A stretch of 64,000 nt of DNA, from NCBI RefSeq assembly GCF_964355755.1, contig NC_092676.1, positions 2,214,288-2,278,287 on the forward strand, written 5' to 3'. The DNA is from Antedon mediterranea. Taxonomy: Eukaryota > Echinodermata > Crinoidea > Comatulida > Antedonidae. Each line of letters starts with the position of its first letter. Positions within the stretch are counted from its first letter, which is position 1. Positions 1-9,985 of the stretch are shown here, piece after piece. The notes beneath the pieces are model-generated. The model was not told the origin of the DNA. It saw only the letters and a program-made list of their open reading frames with translations, and did no database searches. The position numbers were made by a program, and so were the translations under genes.

Positions 1-84
1 TAAGTCCTGTTCATGCATCCCACTCCTGCCTCAAGAATGGGATGGAAAAATTATATTTTACATTTTTTTCTTCTGTTTTCTTAG

Positions 85-615
85 AAACATTAAATAAATC
101 ATTTAAACTGACTTTAGACAGTTTTTCAACTTGGTACGATAAACGAAACCTTATCAAGAAACTGAAAGTTTTGTATCAAGGTTACATTGCAGAAGCCGAC
201 TTACATAATATCTCTAAAACAATGGACTTGCTGAATCAATTAACGGATTCTGGAGATCTGAGTTTAACAGATCACACCATTCTCTATGATACAATCAAGG
301 CCACCAAACAGTTTGGTCTTGTAGGCCAGCTTAAAAAGCACATTCCATCTTTTCCTGATGTTAGAAAAAGAGTTATTACAAAATTCAGCCATCATCAACA
401 AAAGATTTTGAATTTAGGCGATGTACTGAGACAGGAGGATGTGAACAAAATTGATCGCATGTACAATGATCCACCAAACAATTATCAAGATAGGTGGAGT
501 CTTCTTCTGGATCTACAACACAAACTAATCATTTGTGAAGATAACAAAATGGATGAATTTATTGAGACCTTAAAGGGTCTTGGACTACATAGAGCTGTAA
601 AAACTCTAACTAAAG
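85..615 (+). other. Exon with tandem DED-like domains
   Basis: The exon begins after TTTTCTTAG at 84 and ends before GTAATT. The first repeat shows LKVLYQ, then DLLNQL, then SGDLS and LYDTIKAT; the second shows NLGDVLRQEDV, LLLDLQ and FIETLKGLGL. Spacing and hydrophobic pattern fit two consecutive death-effector folds, but no diagnostic DED charge triad is certain from eye alone; CARD or death domain is the alternative. The Met at 42 lies in the upstream intron and is not the start. Confidence 0.6.
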
Positions 616-3600
616 GTAATTCATGAAACCTTCTTACATTATAAAAAAATTCAATTCCATTCTCATGCTAGATAGTTGATCTAAAATCCTATAGTACTCC
701 AATTTTAAATGTTATCAATATAATTTAAAACAAAAATTTGCTGTTAACAAAGAAGATGAAATTTATAGAACTGGCTTAATAAGTTTTCTTAAACTGCATG
801 AATGATGATGCGCAGGCCCGTAGCCAGGGGGGGTTTTTATGGTTCGGGCGAACCCCCCCTTTACAGCGAACCCCCCTTAACCAACTGCGAACCCCCATCC
901 CCGACATGCTCAATACCTCACCCTCATCTCCAAAAATCCTCCAAATACGTGCCCCACATTACAAAAAGTTGTTTGTAAATTGAAAAATTCGTAAACTTGT
1001 TTGTGAACCTTCTTCTCTGTATGAGCGTCAACTAGTGATACGTGTCTGTAAATTTCTAAAAGCTGCAAATGAATGAATGAATGAAACGAGCTGGCCCACG
1101 AACGATTCGTACAAAGGACACCGCCAGACAACTGCGTACCTATAATTGTTTAGATCACTGGCAATCAGGCAGCATGCATAAAGTATATAGCCTTCCGACG
1201 TACATCAGTATTTATGTGTGACTATGAAGTATAATGTATCATAGAGGATTATAGTGAATATTAATATTTTACACTATAATATCTATGGTATCAAGTACTG
1301 TAGTTCACATTATGGCATCCGATTATTTTTTTCTAGACCACCAGCCGATACGTACTAAAATGTATCAATATCACCTATTTACATATTTATATTCCTCAAC
1401 AAATTACTGTAAATAAATATTATAGATAGAGCTAGCAAATAGCATTTGCCTTCACCCAGTGTGCTTTTTTCGGGGCTGCTCCTAGATATACGTTCGCATT
1501 GAACTTGAACGCAAAACAAAATACGGAGTAAATGATCAAACAATCGGCGGTTCCGCACAGAGCACGCGCATCTAACATACGGCAACAAATAGTTATCGTC
1601 ATTTAAATTATCGACGTGTTTGAGGAGAAGGAAAAAAGTACGATCTTTTTGCTTATTGGTTATATAGCATGCTGCACGAGAGTGTCTTTTCCGGCCATCT
1701 AGGGGTGTCATTTAACAAAATTCGCTTCGCATCAGGCCCCACCCCCAAATATTTAGTGTCCGAACCCCCCTTGACAGATCCTGGCTACGGCCCTGATGCA
1801 CACAGTATTAACAAAATATTGATCAAATGCTAACATGGCAAATGCAAGTAAAGTAAGATTTGTAATACACCATGCAATATTTACAAAGGTAAAGTAGGTA
1901 TTTTAATATAATAATATAATAATAAAAATGTATTTTTTATTTATTACAGATGTTCAAATACCACTTACTCTAAAACGGAAGACAGACTCTGAAGATCAAC
2001 CACCTCAAAAAAAGATCTGTGATGAAATTCCATCACAAAGTACTTCCACTGAAGATAGCCAATCTATTCAAAAAAACCTAGATGAAATATTGCAGTCATT
2101 ACAAAGAACTATTGATGAAATTATGCAATCTTTACCAACTGTCTCTGAAGTTAGGCCATCACTACTAAGAGATATTGATGAACATCTGCAATCTTTATCA
2201 CTTGGCACTCAGACTATTAGTCCATCTGTACTAACTATTGATGAAAGTCTGCAATTATTACACAGAACTATAAATCTCACTGATGACACACCTACACAAA
2301 CATCTATTGACAACAATCTCCAATCATCGCAGATTCCTCTAACTGATAGGCCATCAGAACTAAGAAGTATTGATAGCAAACTGCAATCTTTAACAAATTT
2401 TCTTAAAAACAATCAACGATTTCTGTTAATGTTTACACCAAGTGCTTGCGATGTAATTGTTCAATGTAGCAAATCTGCAAACATGAAAACAACAGATGAG
2501 CAGATATTATTTTCTACACTACGGGAACTGAATTACTTTTTCCAAAAACGTGGGCTTAATTTAACACAAGCAGAACACAGTTCTATAATTTTTAATCTGT
2601 CTGTGCTGGATCCCATTGCTTTGGTAAACCTTTGGGAAATGTACAAAAGTGGAAAGCTTCTGGTAAAATTATCAGAAATATTAGTGACAGGAGAACATCA
2701 GCAGACATTTCAAATGGAATGGATAACAGACATTGACAAAGACAAATACCAAGAAGCACTTTGTATGCTTGAAGAAGAAGGTGAGAAATAAGTTTTGATT
2801 TACGATTCATTCTATCTCAGTTCATCCCCAAAATAGGCATTTTTAAACTCGATAGTTCAATCTAAAGAAAACTAATATTTTACAAGCTGATGGGCAGCAG
2901 GCGTATTTTAAAAAAGGTTGAATTCCCGAGTAAAATCCTTGATGCTCAATAAAAACTATGAAGAGCGTCTTTAATATTTTGTTGAAGTGAAAGATTATGA
3001 ATTTAAAAATGTTGTTAAATAAGAAATTTTAAAACTTTAAGAAAAGTGGAAAATGGATTATTGCTAAATTAAACTTACTTGCTTGGAAATAAAAAAGGGG
3101 GTGTGCACTTTTTAGAGTGATTTATTTACACAAATTATCAACAAAATATAACACTTTATGGAGGCATTGGGACGGTAAATAATATCACTGAATTTAGAAT
3201 ATTTTATTGCAACTTCACTTTTTTTATTAAATATCTTTTGAATTAGATAAGTCTGTTGATTTAACCTCCAAAGAAGATTCAGATGATGAAAATGTTGATT
3301 CAAAAACAGGTGAGCTATTAATTAAAGTTATCTTAAGAGCAAGGAAGAGTGAAATTACACTCACTATTCCCTGATTAAAAGATCACTCTATATGTTTGAA
3401 GTCATAAAAAATGTATATTTTGTTGGAATGTTCACTCCGTTTTGAAAGCTTTATTTAATCTTTACCTTAATTTTAGCACCTCATTGACAATGGTTAACAA
3501 ACACACCAATTCAATACTATTTTAAATCAACTTTACTGCAATGCCTAATATTTTAACAGCAGTGTTCAGATTTGAGTGGTTACATCAATGCATTTTTTGA

Positions 3601-6073
3601 TAATCAATTTATCCACATCATTTTACATTTTACAAGAAATTGTTGATTTTATTTATCCTATAAGATACATTTGGCCATTATATTATAAATTCAATTTGAA
3701 TTGAAAAAAATATAATCTTCTCATCTGTATTCTTTATAAGAAGCAATTAATGAACAAACGGTTAGTCAGTCACAGGTTGTCATACATGGTTGATTTTATT
3801 CAGTTAAAAAATTCAAGTTTGATTTTAGTAATTTTTCAGTGAAATTAATCTGATGTTTATTTATGTTAAAACAATTTATAATAGTTATTCTTTCCTTAAT
3901 AAAACAATTACACATCTTATTGACGACCATTTAAATTTAAAAATATGCATTGCTTATAAAGTACTTATAATTGTTTACAGGTGATTCCAGGATGGCTGCC
4001 AGTAAGCCAAATAAGTTTTTAGAAGACATCAATAAGCATCTTGAGTGTAGCATATGCACTGATCAACTAAAGGATCCAAGAACTTTAAGCTGTCTACACA
4101 CCTTCTGTTTGACATGTCTAGAAAAATGGGTGACAACTAAAGGGACACTAACTTGCCCCACATGCTGCAAAACATATCCAATTCCAGAGGGCGGTCTTCA
4201 CAAGCTTGTACCGAATACATTTATAAAAAACATTTTAGAAACTGGAGAACTTTTGGAGAAAGATGCTAAAAATTGTGTTTGTGGGATGGGTGAAAAAGTA
4301 GAGAGTTACTGTCAGGATTGTAAGGAGTACATATGTTCCATTTGTTGCACCAGTCATAGAGGAATTCCTGCCTTGAGAAGTCACAACTTATATTCCATGA
4401 ATGAGATGAAAGAAATTAGCCAAATGCAGATTGCATTATTAAATTCTTCCCAGTGTCTGCTTCACAATGAACATTTAGAACATTATTGCATAAATTGTGA
4501 AAACCCAATCTGTGAGAGTTGTACAATCTTGGGCCACAGAGATTGTGAAGGAAGACAAAAGCCAATTGCAATTTCAGAAGCTAATAAAATACTTACGAAA
4601 ACTTCAACAGAATTAGAAAACAGCTTAAAGGAGGTTCGTGAGATTGATACAGAACTGGATAAAAATAAATCAAATTCTTTAAAAGATATTGAAGATTATG
4701 TAAAAGAATCCGTGAAGAATGGAGAGGCAATGGAGAAGCAAGTAAAAAAAATATATGAAAAGAAAAAGACAGAGATTGATGAACAAATGGATCAATTAAA
4801 AAAAACAACTTCTGATGTGAACACAAAACTGAATTTACTCCATCAATTATTGAAAAGCAATGAAGTATCACCAATAAAATTAGGTAAAACGGAAGTTTCA
4901 GGACTGAAAGATAGAATTATTGATTTACCAAAAACACACCCAATTGATGATGGAAAAATTCACTTTGCCCAAATCAAACAGCAATTCATTCAACTAAAAC
5001 AGTTAGACACTGAAAATGCAAAACCTGTGACAACAGCTGACTATCTAACATTACAAGCAAAGAAATCTGTGATAGAAAATGAAACCATCGTAGTAAAAAT
5101 AAGAAAACAAAGTAAATGCAAAATAGATGCAAGTCAACTGAATGCGATATGGACAAAATATGAACACAATGAAGTAAAGTTTGAAGAAGAAAATGGAGAA
5201 TTTGTTTTGACAAGAGAATGTACAAGCCCAGGAGCTTGTAGATTAAAAGTAAAAGTTGATGGCAAACACATCATAAATTCACCAATGACAATCACAGTAG
5301 TAAAAGAATTAATAAATTCTATCGACCTAGGCTTGGTTGGTGAAGATGTACTTAAGTATGAAGATGATTGCTTGCTGGTTTCACATTATACAAATAAAAT
5401 ACTTAAGTATAAAACATCAGGAGAACACATTGGTAAAATTAAACTACCAAAAGGTACGCAAGTTTACAGAATGTTCAAAATGAAGAATGGTAACATAGCA
5501 TTCAGTGACAATGTTGGGAAGTGCATTACAATATGCACAATGGAGGGAGAGGTGGTTAGAACATTTGGTCAAGGAAAATTGAAAAATCCAAAAGGTATCC
5601 ACGTCGATGATGAATCAAATGTTGTCTACGTTGCTGATTATAATAATGGTACAGTGGCATTGGACATTGATAGTGGACAGGTCATTAATAGATGGTCACA
5701 GCTTAACATGCGTGTAATGGATCTTACTTTTACAAACCAAAAGCAAATTCTCATATTAACAGATAATCATGGATTACAACTATATCATACTGATGGAGTT
5801 CTAATAACAATTCTTGATGATCGTGATGATGATGATTTTTTTTTTATGCAAAGGCAAAGACTGACAAAGCCAAGAGCAGTAGTAGTTGATAAATTTGATA
5901 ACATTATTGTATCAAATTCTCAAAATGTACAACTCTTTGATAAAGATGGTAAATTCATCAAAGAGATTGGTAAAAGAATACAGGCAGAAGGATTATGCAT
6001 CATTTCACATGAGCCACGGAAAATTGCTGTAATACACAAGCCTACAAAATCATTACAAATACTTAATTACTAA
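85..6073 (+). CDS. DED-like / TRIM (RING, B-box, coiled coil, filamin, NHL) fusion protein, 5' partial
   Basis: Exons are 85-615, 1950-2780, 3247-3309 and 3981-6073. All four acceptors and three donors are phase 1 and the joined frame is open for 1,172 residues; earlier exons lie outside the window. The first exon has two DED-like helical repeats (about residues 20-90 and 100-175, with the hydrophobic pattern of death-effector domains). The second exon has a basic patch (KRK, QKK), degenerate ID-x-x-LQSL repeats and a C-terminal helical module ending LEEEG. The last exon, counted from the internal Met at 3992, has a C3HC4 RING (Cys19 to Cys58, CSIC, CLHTFC, CPTC), two B-boxes (about 97-200), a coiled coil (about 205-300), a filamin repeat (about 350-445) and NHL-type beta-propeller strands to the end. 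TRIM-NHL proteins are usually E3 ubiquitin ligases or RNA regulators, and DEDs recruit death or immune signalling partners; a combined role is inference. The Met at 3992 has a good context (AGGATGG), so a shorter TRIM-only product from an internal promoter is possible. Confidence 0.8.
813..1795. mobile_element. Nonautonomous hAT-like element in intron of the DED-TRIM gene
   Basis: The left end reads CAGGCCCGTAGCCAGG and the right end is its near inverse, CCTGGCTACGGCCCTG, so these are terminal inverted repeats of about 16 bp. Runs of GAACCCCCC follow each end in inverted orientation. CAGGGGCGTAGCCAG-type ends are common in animal hAT elements. No transposase ORF lies between, and an 8-bp target duplication is not clear. 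It accounts for most of the 1.3-kb intron between the first and second visible exons. Confidence 0.6.
2781..3980 (+). other. Introns of the DED-TRIM gene with a 63-bp micro-exon
   Basis: Two introns flank exon 3247-3309, which encodes an acidic Ser/Asp-rich linker of 21 residues. The micro-exon is bounded by GAATTAG and by GTGAGC, and its phase (1 in, 1 out) keeps the frame. The intron sequence itself is AT-rich and shows nothing else recognisable. Confidence 0.6.
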
Positions 6074-6116
6074 AAGTATGTAAAAAGCTATCACCAAACT
6101 GCATTCTACTACTTGT

Positions 6117-6826
6117 TTTTAGTCGCGTGGAAGCGACTCTATAGTTCACTATGTCGGTCGGTCGGTCGGTCGGTCTGTCGGTCCGGTATCACTATGCGTT
6201 TTTTCGCTTTCTGACCTTATCTTGATATCAGTTTAATCTAGCTAGGTCAATTTTTCACAGTATATTCCTTATGGCCCAGGATTCGATGTGGTTATGTTTT
6301 CACGATGCGCAATAAAAAATTACGCGGTCTACGCACGATTTAATGAAATCACGTTTGTAATCATATCTTCACAACCATGAATCACAATTAAATAAAATTT
6401 GCTACTCATAAATTTCAGGGCATAAATGGCAATACAATTACGTGCGTAGCGCATGTAACGCATGCGTACGCGCGCTTAAAATTTTCAAAATTTATTTTCG
6501 ATGAAATAAGAGTACGTTTCAGGCAATTTTAAGCGTTTACAAAATTGCCATGAGTGCGCAGATTTTTGCATGCGCACTGCGCGTTACATGTTTGCGCACT
6601 CTTTTTGCCCGATTTCTGTTTTCTTGACTTACTTTTCAACTCGAAATTACGTTATACGAGCACGTCAAAAGTGACAGGCTACCCACGTGTAAATTAAAAA
6701 AATATAACTGTTTTTAAACATTTCAAAATTTTTAAACATGTTCAGTAATTTCGGTCAGTTGGTAGGTTGGTCGGTCGGTCGGTAAACACTAAGCACGCGG
6801 CTGCAGCCATCTATATGGCCTTGTTC
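6117..6826. mobile_element. Interspersed repeat, family 'GCGTGG...CGGTC' copy 1
   Basis: It starts with AGTCGCGTGGAAGCGACTC, followed by TAGTTCACTATGTC, a (CGGT)n run, and CCGGTATCACTATGCG. It ends with a second GGTCGGTCGG run and GCACGCGGCTGCAGCCATC. Two further copies start near 7366 and 7990 with the same TAGTTCACTATGTC and GGTCCGGTATCACTATG words. No coding capacity is visible. The class is unknown. Confidence 0.55.
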
Positions 6827-7182
6827 TCTAAAATTTAACTTTGCTTCTTTTTTTACTGTAGAGAATACTGGCATCATTTATTTTTTAATTTAAACTAAGA
6901 ACTATGGAATTGGTAACCAGCACTTAAATATAACTCCACTTTTTATGAGTCACAAATCTTTGTATTAACTAAAAACAGTTTTTATTTTGAACAAATTGAT
7001 AAATCTTTCTGTAAATTTTGTAAGAAAATGTCATACCATATACTGTAAATTATAACACATTTGCTTTCCAAAGCCTGGACAAAATTATATGTTATTTTGG
7101 ATTAATATGTACAATTAGTAATCTGTGTTCACAATACAAATAAATTAAAAGTTTTATTTCTAAAAAATACTGTGTTTTTTCA

Positions 7183-7284
7183 CCTGTTCAGGAAGTATTT
7201 GAAACTCGAGGTCATAGGTCAACTTTGTTACCTTCCGCTTGTGAGAGGTACAATACAGTAGCTGCACATTATAATCTTTCATCT
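7183..7284 (-). pseudogene. Ghost copy of CDK5RAP1 exon 5
   Basis: On the minus strand this stretch matches real CDK5RAP1 exon 5 (16162-16282) over nearly its full length. It keeps TGCAGCTACTGTAT, GACCTATGACCTCGA and the donor end CCTGAACAGGTGAAA. Frame-breaking changes have removed the GCDNMCSYC coding sense. It lies 1.1 kb past the stop of the first TRIM gene, in the same relative order as the real exon 5 lies past the TRIM paralog at 14414, with the 0.7-kb repeat at 6117 accounting for most of the extra distance. Confidence 0.75.
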
Positions 7285-7361
7285 AAAATAAAATTGAACA
7301 ATAGCATACAATAAATTATCAAAAACATGATTGTTATAATTTTCATTCTATGGGCTTATTT

Positions 7362-8085
7362 TTAGTTCACTATGTCTGTCTGTCTGTCTGTCGGTCCGGT
7401 ATCACTATGCGTTTTATCGCTTTTCTGTACTTTTTGAACTGTTTTGATGTCAACATGTGGGCATTTACGTGAAATTGTGCACCTCCTGTTGTGAATGAGT
7501 TGCGCAACGTGATTTACGCGCGATTTAACGATTTTCTCGTATTTAAACATAGGTCAAAAACCAAATAACATGTTAAATTGAAACTTTGCAAAAGTTTAAT
7601 TTATATTAGGGGCTAACTTTCTGTTGAAAAAAAAATGTGTGTTTTAAACAAAGTTACACGCGCACGCGCATTTAAAATTTTAAAATGCGCAAAATTAATT
7701 TTTAATCAACTTTCTAGGCGTTTCTTGTCATTTTGAGCATGTCAAAATTCCCATACGCGCACAAATTTTTACGCACGCGGTGCGCACGTAGCGTTAAATA
7801 CATACATGATTTCGCGTGATTTATGTTTTTGCAGCCTTTTCTAATAACTTTACCAACTTTTAAACAATTTCGACTTAAAATTACGTCAAACGAGCACGTC
7901 GAATTGGATAATTTGCGCACGTTTTTTATGAAAAAGTTCAAAAATCCGTCAAAATTATGCATTTTTAGTCGCGTGGACACGACTCTATAGTTCACTATGT
8001 CAGTCGGTCTGTCTGTCGGTGTGTCTGTCGGTCCGGTATCACTATGTGTAGCACGCGACTTAATGGCTGTTGGCCTTGTTAAGTA
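7362..8085. mobile_element. Two further, nested or truncated copies of the 6117 repeat family
   Basis: One copy begins at about 7362 (TAGTTCACTATGTCTGTC) and runs into a second short copy at about 7964 (TAGTCGCGTGGACACGACTC). The second ends at GCACGCGACTTAATGGCTG. The second copy has lost almost all internal sequence between the CCGGTATCACTATG box and the GCACGCG end, so it looks like an internal-deletion derivative. Confidence 0.5.
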
Positions 8086-8390
8086 GAGGTGCAATGTAAG
8101 CATAAGGTATTAATATAGTGTTATATTCACAATACATACCAAAAGTTTTGTATTAATTTACCTCTTTACCAGAAAGTACTTGAACCTCTTATGTCTATGA
8201 TTTTATTCTGCAAGCTTTCTAAATACAGCAGAACTAAAATTAAGAATAACAACAACAATATATAAATGATAGTTGTTATTACTAGGTAGTGATTACTAAA
8301 GTTTAAATATTAAATTGAAGAATAAATTGTGAAATAGTTTGCATTACAAAGACTATTTTAGAATTTATATACAAAATATATTTTAAAAAT

Positions 8391-9024
8391 TTAAAGACCC
8401 CTTCCCTGCAATTTTGGACGTTTTTTGGAAAATAATACATATATATCACTTTAAAAACATTAAACCATGTCATTTCTTGTCTTAAATGTACGTTTTATGG
8501 TAAATTATGATAAAAAGTGAGAAACAATGCACTACCTAAGTAGCTCGCGGCGATCGACCTCTCGTGGACGGTCTTAGGCCTAGCCTAGCTAGGCTTAGTT
8601 TTGTAGGCCTAGCTGGTAAACATCGGTAACGTACGAACATCGTACGCGAGCTATATACCTAGCCGGACGTTGTATAGTTGCTACATTAATTGTCTTTCTA
8701 TTTTTGCCAGACTCCGTTGATACAAATTGGGGAAAACCCGGTATTTTCGCTGAAAAGTTAGGAGTCTTCCATTTGTTTTGGCCTCACGATCGATCGAAAA
8801 GTGGGCGAATTACAGGTGAAAAACAAAAATATCAATCCGCGCGCAATGCATTTTGGGATTTATAGCGGGCCGCTATAATTATTAGAATCGGCTTATTTTT
8901 CACATTTTTAACCGTTTAAAGACGAAAAAAGTTATCGCAATAGGACCATATAGTATTATTTTTACATTAAATATAGTTTGTGATCTTAAATTAGATCTAA
9001 AAAACGTAGGGAATGGGGCTTTAA
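8391..9024. mobile_element. MITE with 19-bp terminal inverted repeats and TTAA ends
   Basis: The left end TTAAAGACCCCTTCCCTGC and the inverse of the right end, TTAAAGCCCCATTCCCTAC, match at most positions. The element is 634 bp with no coding capacity. If TTAA is the target duplication this would be piggyBac-like; TA or TAA duplications of other superfamilies are equally possible. Confidence 0.6.
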
Positions 9025-9985
9025 GTATTAAATTTGAGATGTTTTGTTATAGGAATGTAATGGATGGGTGCTTATTTATATTTGATTTGTAAATATGTAA
9101 ATGTAATTCACTCACCTTGTAACTTTATAGCAAATGAAAAAGGTAAATTGTATATTACAAAAATTAATTGACATCAATAAAACAAACTTTAGCAATTTAT
9201 GGGAATGAAGGTTTATTTTTCAATCTACCTTACAACAGTCAATCTTTCAATGAATGAAATATTATTTCTATTCCTACTGTGAATTATTTCAACCACATAC
9301 AGTAAGCATAGTCACTAGGCCTAGACTTTTTGTGTAGAAGGCATATTAGCAATATAAAACATCACAAGAAAAAGAAAAAACTGAAACTGGTACCATCAGT
9401 CTTCAAAATGTATTTAGTTCTGATTCATCGAGTAAACACAACAAATCCTTGAGTTGCCATTTTGAAGAAAAAAAACGGTGCCATATCGTTTTGGTCGCAG
9501 AGACGAGGAGCAATTATTACAACCGCATGTTTATTTATCACCAGCTTCTATCGCATGCAAGAAAATTGTCAACATTTTTTTACAGAAAGCTGAACATTCA
9601 TTAGTACCATTCATTATCATCATTAGATATCAATTTTCCATTCATTAGAACAAATAGTGAATGGCATGTGATACATCAATTGTCAAGGATACACTCAGGT
9701 GTGTTATAATCATTATATTGCCTAGCTAGGCTATACGGCAAAATAATGCACTCATCACACCTCCTCTTGATACATCAGTTTTTTTTAAACCACCTGTTTG
9801 TTGTTAAAGTATTTAATATATCTGAAAGAACAATACAAACAATAAAAACATTTAATTGACAATAAAAATATATTTGAATGATATTTAAAATAGTGTTACA
9901 AAATGGATGCTTGTGAACGACAGAAGACATTATCAAAATCAATGGTCTGTTGAATTAAATTACATTTGTAATAAAATAAAACCTA

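Noticed and set aside
42-84. ATG at 42 as the start of the DED gene
   Set aside because: The stretch 42-84 is a pyrimidine-rich intron end with an AG acceptor; the phase matches an upstream exon.
1379-1711. Minus-strand frame of 110 residues
   Set aside because: Lies inside the hAT-like element and shows no transposase or other domain.
4593-5225. Minus-strand frames of 93 and 79 residues
   Set aside because: Shadows of the TRIM coding exon on the other strand.
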